The notes beneath the pieces are model-generated. The model did no database searches and was not told the DNA's origin. It was given only the letters and a program-made list of their open reading frames with translations. DNA of 64,000 nt from Mucor racemosus (Eukaryota > Mucoromycota > Mucoromycetes > Mucorales > Mucoraceae). This document shows positions 50,255 through 62,343 of this stretch, piece after piece. Position 1 is the first letter of the stretch, and the number at the start of each line of letters is the position of its first letter. Both the position numbers and the translations under genes were made by a program. The stretch lies in the NCBI GenBank assembly GCA_027405735.1, contig JAPEHQ010000013.1, positions 1,550,001 through 1,614,000 of the forward strand. Direction: 5' to 3'.

Positions 50255-51909
50255 ACAGCCGTGATTCGATTTAGTGGACTCGTTTGGGAGAGAGAAAGTG
50301 TCCATTAAATCGAGTTTTCCACTAATTCGATCCTAGTAACTTCCCGTAATATTGAGTCAAAAAATGGCAATAAAAAGACATTATTAGTTTGTACTATTAA
50401 ATAGTGCTGTTAATAAAGGCCTCCGCATTCGAGCAACTGAAATAAGCAGAGGAAAATAAGAAATTTAAAAAATTGAGATAAATTAGGCACGTAATTTGGT
50501 TATTTTCCATATTCTTTTCTAAATAAAAAATTTAATTGTTGAATCTACCACTCAAAAACCAGAATATATTACGTTTCTACACCTAATTTAGTTTTTTTCC
50601 CATATATATAGCATATAAAAGAAGCTGATAAGCTGCCAAAAATCTCTTTGTTAATGTGTTTCATGCGTTCATTGTTCAAAATTGAATCTGATGGCCCACT
50701 TCTCATTGTGGGGGCTTTCAAATAAAACGTCTGTGGGTTTCAATCTATCCAACAAGGCTCGTTATATTATAATAACTACTAGCAAACCAATTAGACTTAT
50801 ACTCCTAACCACTTGAAAAATTCGCGGCGCATTATGCTACCTGTTCCTGAAAATATTTTATATCTCACGAAAGACTCAAAAACAGGTATAATCCACTGCT
50901 TTTCCTTTGAAAACTGGATCTCACTTTTCACCCCTGTTCTACTTTTTTTTTCACTAAATAACATCAAGAAAAAATTATATGCCAATGTACCTGAGATGAT
51001 CAGCTTTAATCCAAAAACAAGTATCTGGAAATATCCTATCTGTAGCAGTTGGTATTAATTTTTTAGTGCTAAGGTTTCAGATTTTTTACGCGTATTTCAT
51101 ACATTCGATATTGAGGTTGAAATGGTTAATGGCAAATCTGAAAATCGATCAAAAAATTTGAATCGTTAAATACGCAACAGAATGCACAGCAAGTTGGCTA
51201 GCTTATTAAATTTCCTAGATACAACTTAGATTGTGTATCGAATGGTATAATTTGTAAAAGTGCTTTTCTCATAAAATTTTGAAGGGGGTTCAGCTTTTTC
51301 TGCTAAATTTTTTATTAAAACTTTTTAAATATAGACTTTTGAATGACGACCCGCAAACTTATCTACAGATAGAGGTATTGTACGCATTTGTAACTGCATT
51401 TTTCATGGAGAAATTTGTGGTTTTTTAGGATTCGAAAAAAAAAGAACCTATAAATGCTCATGGAAAATGTCTGGATGAAATGATGGCCAATTTTTTAACA
51501 TTTTTTTTTTGTTTCTCCATCAAAAATTGAGATATTTTAGAAAGCTTAATTGCTATGGATAGATATAAATCAGCACTATAACTTGAGCAAAAAGGTGACA
51601 AAACTGCTTTGGCTGTTTATAGATCAATCTAAAAGTAAAAACTGACATTGGCAATTGCCAGCACATAATCTAAGCAACTCTAATGAATAAAACGTTCATT
51701 TAAATCAATAAATAACAGTGACCAATATTGTGCATTTGATAAAAAAAAAAAAAAAGATTCGTAAATAAAGAAACAAGTTTAATTCATTTATGTTAAAAGC
51801 AAATCTAAAACACGAAAAGACAAATTTCTATTCATTTATGAAAAATTAATATACTAAACATTTAGAAAAGGTGGATATAAAATGTAATATATAAAATAGT
51901 GTAAAAATG
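50255..51909. other. Spacer downstream of the ABC transporter, repeat-bearing
   Basis: The stretch 50260-50340 contains TCGATTTAGTGGACTCG and CCATTAAATCGAGT, two inverted TCGATTTA words. The repeat F4 copy 2 occupies 50530-51105. The rest up to the ABC transporter stop is AT-rich with poly-A runs. No gene is supported; frames at 50797-51058 lie inside the repeat. Confidence 0.55.
50530..51105 (+). repeat. Dispersed repeat F4, copy 2 (left flank of the ABC transporter)
   Basis: From 50619 to about 51050 this copy is almost identical to 57545-57976 (a handful of differences by eye), including GATAAGCTGCCAAAAATCTC, TTGTGGGGGCTTTCAAATAA and AATTCGCGGCGCATTATGC. Flanking parts to 50530 and 51105 match less well. 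Same orientation as copy 3; no convincing ORF. Confidence 0.9.
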
Positions 51910-54900
51910 TTAACGCTTTTGCTTTCTGAATAAGAAGACAAAGAAGGTAAAGAGCATGACATTGAATATAGTATAACATGTCAAAATACCAAAATTACGC
52001 CATCTATTATTGAAATTCCAACCAATTCTTTCTTCATAAAAATCGTTACCTGTCGTGTATTGACAATAATTACAAGAGCCAGTAGCATCAGGATTTCCTA
52101 AATAGCCAGGTCCACCATTATTAAAGAATTCTTGCATATAGTCAGCACAAGTTTGTCCTGGAGGAGCATTGATTTTTATGAAATCGTTTTCTGAACAAAT
52201 GACCTGGACACCATCCATAACATTTACCACCAAACCTTCGATTAAATAATGATATGGATCTAACCAATACATCCAAGCGCTCCAGAAATGAGGCATTGCA
52301 TTAGGAGGTTGCATGATACCAGCAAATAAAATCAAGATGGATGTGAAGAATGGATTGATAACAGCAGCCATTGGAGGAGTAGCAGAAAAAGCGGCAATTG
52401 TAAAACCCAAAGATACAGAATAAAACAAAAACATGATGAAATGAATATAAAAGAAACCAATACGATCAGATTCGTTTTGTAAACCTGCAGTCCAGTAGAA
52501 GCAGAACAAGAAGATTGTACCGAGAACAATCAAATATGGGATTTCTACAAGCACACAAGACAAAGCAAATGGTGCCCAACTATAATATTTTGAAGCATAT
52601 TCACGACGGAACCACATTCTTTCTTGCATAAATCGAGGTTGTGCAAGGATAATCAATGCATTTGACATCAGCAATGTAGTAAAGACAGAGAACATACGAT
52701 TCTGCATATCAGGAGGACTAGAACCTAACTTCCAAAAACTAAATCCAGAGATGAGACCAATGAAGCAAACATTGAAAAGTCTACCCATATTGTAAGTAGG
52801 GCAACGCCACCAAGATACATTCATACGCATATAAACAAGTTTCAGTTGTTCCCAGAAAGGAAGAGCATAAGTAGTAACTTTACGGCTAGAAGTGTGATTA
52901 ACAGAAGAATGAATTTGCTCTAATTCTTGTTCAAGAGTTTGAGCTTCAGGAGAAACAGCCCAAATATCAGCCCAATCTTGAGTAGATTTACCTGCAGTAC
53001 CAGCACCAACACATTCCAAAATATATTCAGCAGGATTGGCTTGAGGAGAACATTTAGGACCACCATTGGCTTCAAAATAATCAATCATAGTACGCGAATC
53101 TTTACCGATTTCACCAAAGTAAGCAGTACGACCACCTCTCATTAAAAGCAGCAAATGATCAAAATGTTCAAACAAAGTAGCAGAAGGTTGGTGAATAGTA
53201 CAAAGCACTGGCCAGCCTGCATCAGCAAGTTTACGAATGAAACGAACAATATTATAAGAAGATTGAGCATCAAGACCAGAAGTGGGCTCATCCAAGAAAA
53301 GAAGCTTTGGCTTACCAACCAATTCAGTAGCAATAGTAAGGCGCTTACGTTCTTCAACCGAAATACCAATACCAGCTTCAAGATCACCAATAAGAGCATC
53401 AGCAATCTTTTCCATTTCCATAAGAATAATGATTTGCTCAACATATTCATCCTTTTCTTCCTTGGGAACCTCTCGAGGTTGTCGAAGATAAGCAGAAAAT
53501 CGAAGAGCTTCACGAACAGTAGCATTAGGGTTATGTACATCCATTTGTTCACAATAACCAGTAATACGTTCAAAATCATTAGCAAGAGTTTCACCGTTCA
53601 AGTAAATGTTGCCTTCGATTGTACCAATAGTCTTACGCTTAGCCAAGACATCTAAAAGTGTAGTTTTACCAGCACCAGATGAACCCATTAAAGCAGTAAG
53701 ATTACCAGGTTTGACAATACCAGCAACGTTGTTTAACAATTGACGAGTACCGCCCTTAACAGGAACAGTATAATCAATGTGATGCCATGAGAAAGTAGTA
53801 CCATCAGTAACGGCTTCCATTTCTTGATCATTTACAGTAGTAGCTTGTTGCATGAGTTTCTCATCAGATTCAGCTTCAGGAGCACACCCCTTTTTATAGA
53901 CTTTAGTAATTGAGCCTTCCTTTGCGAGATCAATGTACTCCATGGCAAGAGCGGTGAGGATTGTAAAGAAGAAAAAGAAGAGAACAACAGCTACAAAATT
54001 AATCCAACGTTGCCATACATAATAACCATAATTTACAGCCAAATAATCATCACCCAATATGTAAGAAGCTCCTGGTGCAGCACCTGCAAGGATGCAAGAT
54101 TTGTATTGCTGATCAGTGTATGTTGGACCATAAGGAACAGAATTAGTGCCTTCACAAGAGAAATGCAAGTTTCTCATTTCATCAGAAATCAAAGCCTTGT
54201 AACCATAAGCAAGAGGGTTAATCCAGTAAATCCAAAAGAGCCATGGATGCATTTGAGTATAAGGAATTTGATAACCACAATAAATCAAAGCAGCAATTAG
54301 AAGGATACTAGATAATTGAGAAGCAGTGAAGAAATTAGGAGAAACAGCGCCCCAGAAACGGAAGAAACCATTCATACAGAGATTTGTCATGACAAGCACA
54401 ATGAAGAATGTAAAAAACTACGTATAATAATGTTAGTAAAAATGATATCTATCATAAACCAAAAGTGAAATACATACTCTTCCAGCTTCTAATTGAAGAC
54501 CCATCATAAAGTAAACACAAATCTCAAAGATAATAACTTGAATAAGAGCTAAAGGAATATCAGCAATGACTGTAGCAATATAGAAAGCAGAAGGATGATA
54601 CAAAGCAAAATGCTTATGTTTTTCTAATACACGACGACCTTGCATGAAAGCAGCAAGTTCAGATTGAGCAATCAAAGCATTGAAAAGCAAACAGAAAAGA
54701 AAAGCACCACCACGGGAGAAAGCACCAGTAGCATCTTGAGGCATCATAAAGAATACAGATGCCATAATAAGGCCCTTAACTACAACACCACCATAACGAG
54801 AAACAAGGGCGCCCTTATCACCAAGAATAAGTTGGAATTGACGGACAGTAAGAGCCTTGACTTGTTCCAAGTAGGTAGCAACAAAAGGCGAGTGTTTGGG

Positions 54901-56397
54901 TGCATGTTTTTGATGAGCATCACTAAATGCCTCTCTGAAAGTTTCTGCAGGACGATCTTGATTGATCCTTTGTTCATATTCATCACGTTCTTGCATCATT
55001 TTAGCATTGAGTGCAGATTCTTGGTAGACCTTTTCAAATTGGAGAGAATTGAGAGGAACTTTTCCTTCATAGCCTTCACGGTATTCACGTTCATTCATAT
55101 TACAGAGACCAGTCAAGAAATCAGGAGTTGATTTACGATCAGGACAATAGAAACCCATATCAGTAAAGAAATCTTTAGCAGTAGATGTAGGACCAAAATA
55201 AATACAACGTCCTTCATCAAGGACCATTACTTTATCGAAAAGATGAAAAATACTATCTGAAGCTTGATACAGAGTAGAGATAGTAGTTTTATTAAGAATA
55301 TCAGTCATTATACGAAGAGAGCGAACATAATCAAGAGCAGAAGAAGCATCTAAACCACGAGTAGCACAATCCCAACAGTTGATAGAACTACGGGTAGTCA
55401 TTTGTTCAGCAATGGAAAGACGTTTACGTTCACCACCAGAAAGACCACGCACAAAAGCATTACCAACCATTGTATTCATTTGCTTGGTTAAACCAAGCAT
55501 ATTACCAAGCATGTAAAGAAGCTTATCAATAAAATCGTTTTTGGATTCATCAGGAAGACGTTTTCCAGGAGTTTTATTCTTGAGAGCAAAACGCAGGGTT
55601 TGTTGAGTAGTCAAAGTAGGATAATGAAGATCTTCTTCTTCATTATAACAAACTTCACCTCTGAAATATTTTCCAAATTCCTCAGCATCAATACCACCAT
55701 ATGTAACTTCACCTTCAATGCTAGTATAAGAAGCACGCATATTGGCAAGCACACGAAGCAAAGATGTACAACCAGCACCAGGTCGACCAAGGACCAAAAG
55801 CATTTCACCAGCTTTACAGAAACCATTACTATCCTTTAAAATAGTGAAATCAGTACCCTTATGTTTTCCCCATTTCCAGAATTGAAGAGCTGATGCAATC
55901 CAAGTCCAGTTAGTAGAGATCACCTTTGCATCAGCACCTAAACCTTGTACAACTAGATCTTTCCAAATAACACCCATATTCTTGGGTTTCAAACCAGCAG
56001 CCATAATTTGAGAATGTTGTTCAGTAAGATATTCTGTTAAATCGAAATCTTGTTGATCTCCCTTTTCTGCATCAACAGCAGCAGCAGCAGCGGCGGCGGC
56101 GGCAGAAGCAGCTGCAATAGAAGATTTTCTGTGAGATTGTGCAGTGAATTCACGACGTACGGATTGATATCTCTCGATAGCACTATCGATATCTACAGCA
56201 TTGCCTTCAGTTTCACCATAACCACCTTCAGTTCTGCGAGTATCTGATCTCTCAACATCTATATAACTGGTACTATCGGCATCAATATTCTCTGAAGGTG
56301 CATTATTTTCATTTCGAATTTTTTGACGTTGATCATATCTGTCATCTCGGTTAGGGTATTCAGCCCTCAAACCGTCATTAGCTGATGGCATGTCCAT
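51910..56397 (-). CDS. Full-length PDR-type ABC transporter (ABCG family, 1,475 aa, 2 exons)
   Basis: Exons are 56397-54478 and 54417-51910. The layout is the reverse (NBD-TMD)2 arrangement of fungal pleiotropic drug resistance pumps at the plasma membrane. NBD1 has the asymmetric fungal Walker A GRPGAGCTS (Cys210 replacing Lys), signature VRGLSGGERKRLSIAE and a divergent Walker B CWDCATRGLD. NBD2 has the canonical GSSGAGKTTLLDVLAKR (about 885-900), a degenerate signature ISVEERKRLTIATEL and LLFLDEPTSGLDAQ. Each TMD has about six helices, and the last extracellular loop is Cys-rich (FSCEG, SCNYCQY). The start at 56397 (MDMPSANDG) gives a normal N-terminus; the frame extends upstream in low-quality sequence. 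An Ala run (about residues 95-107) is encoded by GCN repeats. The substrate is not predictable; the homologue group includes CDR/PDR and weak-acid pumps. Confidence 0.96.
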
Positions 56398-57463
56398 TTT
56401 TTCTGACAAATTGTATTTGAAGAAACTTCCAAAATCAAAATTAAAAAAAAAAGAATGAATACAAGTGAGAGATGATGTCTTGGAATTGAGTTCTTTCAAT
56501 TTGATTTGATCTCTTTCATCATGTTTCAATATTCCGCACGGCAAGACATGCAATTATGCCCCGATATAGTAGCCTTTGTTTCAAAAATACGTTGTTTTTG
56601 GCAAAACTAGACATCCACAGCCTAAACTATTCAACCTTTTGATGGAGACCACTTAACTTGGACATTAAAATATCAATTCCATTCGCATTTGATTGAAATC
56701 GGATCAACTTATGCAGCCAAATGTTGAATTGAGGGCTCTCAAGAGCTTTTTTATTTTTATTTTTTTTATTACGAAGTTGATATTTGATATGATACTTATA
56801 AACAGCCTAAAGATAGCTCGGAGAAAAGTTAACACTTGAGCATTTTTTCTGTCGACTTTTTTGCATTGTTTGCGTTCTTTTTGCTTTTTGGCTACACAAA
56901 CAACAAAATGCCACATAAATATGCAGACATGTAAACTTGATCTCTGTTACACGATTCGAAAAAGTGATGAGTGTATTTGATCAATATGACAACGCTTTTC
57001 TTAATTCTTGCAAACCCCCCCCCCTATAAATGCATCTTTGAAATTCAATCAATAACTGAATTACTAATCAAAAATAGAATCTTTATGAACCGCCATTCCC
57101 CTGCTCAACTTTTGTGATTAATCTTGATTTATACTCCTATTTACATCATTTTGCTTTAAAAATCGCATTGTTCCGGCAACTGTAGCGAAAATACTTTGTG
57201 GTTGGTAACCTTATATTGCCACTTGGTAAAACATTCGTCATGTATATTTATTATCAACAAAATTGTAAATAAATCAGAATCATCCAGTTTTTTTAAATCG
57301 CTTTCAAGTGTATCTTGTATTGCGCAGAAATTCTAGGTAATGATAAAATCCCAAAAATTGTTTGATGATCTCTCTTTTTATGACCTGATTTGAAATTTAT
57401 CAAAAATTATGGCATCCATTTAATTCTTATTAGCAAATATCAATCTTTTTAAACAAAAAAAGT

Positions 57464-58030
57464 TAATGACTGGAATTCACCACCCAAAAGTCAGTGTATA
57501 TTGCGTTTCCACATCTAATTTCTTTTCCACAAATAGTATACAAAAGAAGCTGATAAGCTGCCAAAAATCTCTTTGTTAATGTGTTTCATGCGTTCATTGT
57601 TCAAAATTGAATCTGATGGCCCACTTCTCATTGTGGGGGCTTTCAAATAAAACGTCTGTGGGTTTCAATCTATCCAACAAGGCTCGTTATATTATAATAA
57701 CTACTAGCAAACCAATTAGACTTATACTCCTAACCACTTGAAAAATTCGCGGCGCATTATGCTACCTGTTCCTGAAAATATTTTATATCCCACAAAGGAC
57801 TCAAAAACAGGTATAATCCACTACTTTTCCTTTGAAAACTGGATCTCACTTTTCGCCCCTGTTCTACTTTTTTTTTTCACTAAATAACATCAAGAAAAAA
57901 TTATATGCCAATGTACCTGAGATGATCAGCTTTAATCCAAAAACAAGTATCTGGAAATATCCTATCTGTAGCAGTTATTATAACGTTTTTAATGTTAATG
58001 TTTCAGATTTTTTCACGTATCTCACATCAA
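57464..58030 (+). repeat. Dispersed repeat F4, copy 3 (right flank of the ABC transporter)
   Basis: This is near-identical to copy 2 from 57545 to about 57976 and diverges afterwards (TTATTATAACG instead of TTGGTATTAAT). It is in direct orientation with copy 2, about 6.9 kb apart, with the ABC transporter and its promoter between them. Confidence 0.9.
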
Positions 58031-59482
58031 AATGGATAAGCTTTTAACAGGTTTTCGAGGCTTTTTCATTTTGTATTTTTCAGCTAGTTTTCGACGATAT
58101 TGATTATACAAGTAGTGGTTTGGCAAACTACGACAAACAATCATTCAATCTCAATTTTCTGTACGAAAATTAATATTCCCTGTTTTGTCCTGATAATGCT
58201 GACTATTTAAAATTGTATGTCAAAATGTGTGGGACCGTTTGCTTAACTGCTTCAATTACATGTTCATCAAGTAATGCTCTATTATGAAATTCAATGGCTA
58301 TCGTAGGCATATATACTAAGACTCACCAAAGTTTTTCTTTAATTTCTAGCGATACTTAACTTTCCAAAATTGTTGTGTCAACCGTATATGCCACTTTATA
58401 CAATTAATAACTGCTAATCCAAATATATATGTACATTTGAAGTAAAATTGAATTTCTAATTTAAGATGTCTATAAATCATATATTCTATCAGATAATATT
58501 TAATTTCATATGTGTTACACCTTATACTATAAACAATGGTGTGTATTTAGCTATATTTGTTCACTTCCTTCAATTGTGATACTACAGTATCATAACTCGA
58601 ATAAATAAAAATGGAAACCCAAATTTCATCCTTTTTTATTAAACGAGTTTCATTAACTTTATTTATTTGGAAACACAAAGACTATTTACCATTCAGTATA
58701 ATTCAGACATATCCTACATTTATAGTCAGAATAATGGACAATTCTCATAATATTCAAAACGGAAAATTCTTACAGTATTAATGATCTCAATTCCTATACA
58801 CCATTTACACCATCACACAGTATTGCAATATATGCATTGGTGTTGATTAGATTATTGATGAGTAACCTGTAAGGTATACTTTAATGATTGTTTCCATGAC
58901 ACAATTTAACGAATTATACCAGCATAATGTCTACGATAACCATGATAACTAAAACAAAGCAATCATATTTTACTTGTTATTAAATTTTATCATCTTTTTG
59001 AATTTTTATTTTTATTACATTGTTTTGACAATTCAAAAATGTCAAAACTACAGAATCGAAAATCAAAATTATTTTTGATTTAGAATTATGGGTCACAATG
59101 GGTCACCATACGTAAAAAAAAAACATGTATCTCTTAAAACCTGGATATGTTATAAATCATAAAAAACAGTAAGAATCAGGCTGAAATTATAACATGTGCA
59201 ATCTTATTAAAATCTCGAGATATTTGGCATCTTAGGTTGGGTTTTTAAGCGGGGTAAAAGCAAGTGTTTCACTTTTGAAGTCCTTATACTCCCTGAGAAA
59301 TCAGCATGAATAGAAATAGCTCTTTTGGCAGGATTCTATAGCATCTCAAATATAACACTACATTTTTTATTTCCTGATTATCTATTGAAATGGAGGCACG
59401 CTCCAATTTTGAATATGACCATATAGAATTGTATAATCAGATATGCACATGTAACTGAGCTTGAATCCAAAAAGTGTTCAAA

Positions 59483-59838
59483 TTGCAGTAAATTACGATG
59501 TTATTTACTAAAATAAAAAAAATATAAAAATAAAAGCAGTAGAAATACAATTATAATCAGCTAAAGTTTTTATTACAAAAGATTTCTGAAGAGTTAAAAT
59601 AATTGAAAAGTATGAGGGTATTTATAGTGATTTGGAGAACTTGGATACCATCAGACTTGAATGGATGTATATTTAGTAATCTTCCAGTTTTGAGTACATT
59701 GTTATTGATTTGATATTTTAAGGGGTAAATTGTATAGAGCATTGACCATAAGGGATTGTATGTCAAGTGTGACAATATCGACCTTTTGGGAAATGGTTGT
59801 TTTTGTTTATTTCTGTTATATCTATTTTATGTAACCTT
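59483..59838 (+). repeat. Dispersed repeat F3, copy 2
   Basis: Collinear with 18354-18708, same orientation. Starts TGCAGTAAATTACGATG and ends ATATCTATTTTATGTAA. Small indels and substitutions give roughly 88-90% identity by eye. There is no ORF conserved between the two copies. Confidence 0.8.
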
Positions 59839-61808
59839 GATTTTTAAGGGGTAGTTTTTATATGCTTGAATCTTATTTATATTGATAGTGCAACTACGAT
59901 ATAGATGAGTAGTTGACTAAATTGATATCTTTGTTTATTATCATTATTGATTTGGATAGAATCCTGTTTTGATATATATGTCATTTGTGTAATTGATTGC
60001 GCCGTGATCAAGGGTGCTATCATCTACACGACATGTATGGTTCAAAAAGGGTATTTCATATTTTTAGCATGCGTTTGTTATTGTGTTCAATTGAAGCGTT
60101 TGTTTATTATCGTTGTTCACATTTCAAGTGGCATCATATTTTATGAGCGACACTTGAAATTTAGGTTGTTTTTATTTTATCAAGCGTTTTTAGTATGTAA
60201 TTCCACTGCACAAATGGAAAAAAAATTCAAAAAAATCCAAAAAAATCCTTGTATGTTTAATTACTCACAAAAATGCATAGTAAGTTGAACTAGCGTATTA
60301 AATGTCTTAGGTTTGGTTTTTAATTCTGAATCGATCTGTGTAGGTTTTGAAAATGTTTTTCTCATGAAATCTCTAGTAAATTTAATATCAAATTTCAACG
60401 GTTTTTGATCAAAAAGTATCCTTCATTCAAATGCAACCCTAAAATATTTTATTTTCACATTATGCGCAACAAAATTGTCTACAGAATGAATATTTATACG
60501 TAGCTGTAGCCCTATTTTTCGTGGGGATATACATTTTTTTGAATTTTTTTTTGTAAAACCGAAAATTTATCCTTGTATATCCTCGTCCAAAATGAATCCT
60601 TTTTTGTATCACCAAAAATTAATCATTCAATCTCACTTTTCTCGACGAAAAATCAATATTTTTTTACGAGATAAAATTCGTTGGATAGACGCTAATGAGT
60701 ACTATCCTATGGTTTTAGCTTTGCATACCTGTCATCCCTTCATGGATCTCTATAACAGAAAAAGTGCTCTCACAAAATTTATAAAAAAATAAAAAAGTCT
60801 TCACAACGATCCAAAACCTAGTTATCCTTGTAGAGAATGAAAAATAAAGTAGACTTTACTTAATAATCATCATTGCAATACCTTAGTATTTTCTCCACTT
60901 ATTTTCATTTCAAATGCGGTTTCTCAATTTTAAGCTGGCCATTTCTGCATCATTCAAATTTATGAAACAATCACTATACACTATAGTAACCATCCTTGCT
61001 TCATTTAATAAAATTTGTTGCCGGGACAATGTTGAATAGGATGACAATTGGGATATATGTATATTTATAACAAATAGATACAGAAATGAAAAGATGATAG
61101 TTTATGAAAGATATCCCATGGATAAGGTTTAGGCTTCTTTTAGAACGCTAAAGATTTTGTACAAGGGAATAGATACACATGCTCTTTATCTTGCAGTTTT
61201 TTAATGTGAGGTTAGCTACCGCCAATGAGATACTGAACATGTTTGAATATGCAGCAAAAAAATGTATAAAAAGCAATATGGAAATATAATTATAACTCCT
61301 TAGTTTATCAATGATGTTTTAAAAGTAAAGCAAAAGTTTATGGATTACCATCATCTCAGTAATACAAATGTATACTATTTTGCTAATCTATATTAGGAAC
61401 TAGTAATAAGATCTTAAAACAAGATCTTTGAGGTTTAGTTCCTAGTTTGGAAGTACCAGTGATACAATTTGACATTTCAGTATTTCTAAATGTTTAGATG
61501 ATATCTAAAACTCAACCTGATTATTAAACAAATTTGATATGTGCAGTTTACTACAAAATAGATAGAATCCAATTAAAAATGATAATCATATTGGTCTTTT
61601 CAAAGGAAAGAAGATGTATTCAAAGATGAGTGTGGTAAAGAAAAGTTTCTTAAAATATGTTGATTATGATGTGTGACAATGCAAGAAAAGCGTAAAAAAT
61701 TGACAAGTAAAGCATAGAGTCTTTATAATAATACCAAATCTTTATTAAAATGATTCAAAAGTAAAACAATATTGGCAAAAGAAAGTATATCAAAGGGATT
61801 TTGGATCT

Positions 61809-61934
61809 CTATAGATACTGGTACAACAGAGATACACACTTACTTACATCGAGCGGACAAGATCTTGGTAGTTCAACATTCGTCGTAAGGTGACTGTAAC
61901 CTTTTCCAGGACCACCAGAACAGCAAAATATCAT
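61809..61934 (-). CDS. Candidate short gene (41 aa), cysteine-bearing peptide
   Basis: From ATG 61934 the frame reads MIFCCSGGPGKGYSHLTTNV, then ELPRSCPLD, then VSKCVSLLYQYL before TAG. Codons are of the preferred kind seen in the real genes here (GGT, CCT, GGA, CTT, TGT), unlike the surrounding AT-driven frames. The bases preceding it, TTTTTTATTAG, would serve as a 3' splice site 6 bp before the ATG, and GTAAGTAAG after the Asp codon is a perfect 5' splice site, so it may be an internal exon of a longer spliced gene. An AATAAA polyadenylation word lies at 61746-61741, about 65 bp past the stop. I do not recognise the family. Confidence 0.45.
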   Translation of the reverse strand: MIFCCSGGPGKGYSHLTTNVELPRSCPLDVSKCVSLLYQYL

Positions 61935-62343
61935 GTAATTCTAATAAAAAATGGCATACTATACCTCAAATCTCAAAAAAAAATTCGTAAACAAAAACAA
62001 GTAGAAAAAACAAGTAGAAAAAAAAAGACAAAAGATTAGAACAAAAAGGCAGATTTTTCTTCTTCCTTAAATAACCCTAATCTCCCCTCGGTAGACTGAG
62101 GGAAGCAGTCTACTCTAGCCCGTGATATCCTTTCTAACCTCATCAATACCAATCCAACCTTGCTCAACATGATCATTTCAAGATAAATTTACATATTGCA
62201 TTATGTCTAGAAAATAAATGCAATGAATTGTTTTTATTTTTATGTAAAATAAATGTTTGTGTGTTTGCGGAAAGAAGTTGTATATAAAATAAAAAAGATG
62301 AATAATATAATTAGAAAAAAAAAGTAAGCGAGGAAAAGAAGAT
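61935..62343. other. RPA190 3' region with a structured element
   Basis: This contains the 3' UTR of the RNA polymerase I gene (AT-rich, 62170-62343). At 62082-62113 there is a strong hairpin (GTAGACTG, loop AGGGAAG, CAGTCTAC) whose loop can pair with CTCCCCT just upstream, making a possible pseudoknot. A frame on the minus strand around 62115-62170 (HVEQGWIGIDEVRKDITG) looks mildly coding and could be an exon connected with the short gene below it. Nothing is certain. Confidence 0.4.

Larger units (their letters stand above)
56398..61808. other. 5.4-kb gene-poor spacer upstream of the ABC transporter
   Basis: This stretch holds the ABC transporter promoter, repeat F4 copy 3 (57464-58030) and repeat F3 copy 2 (59483-59838). 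It also has a C10 run near 57016 followed by TATAAAT, and a 50-bp imperfect palindrome at 61395-61444 (AGGAACTA ... AAGATCTT ... TAGTTCCT). A 113-codon open frame at 59947-60288 is hydrophobic and AT-driven, without motif or homologue I recognise. The stretch at 60270-60720 loosely resembles 51180-51430 and 44600-44640, suggesting eroded repeats. No gene is called. Confidence 0.5.

Noticed and set aside
51910..56553. Two separate half-size ABC transporters
   Set aside because: A 60-nt GT-AG intron (54418-54477) joins the frames into one standard full-length PDR pump.
59947..60288. 113-codon hydrophobic open frame
   Set aside because: Composition follows the AT-rich background, with no motif, no repeat conservation and no splice support.
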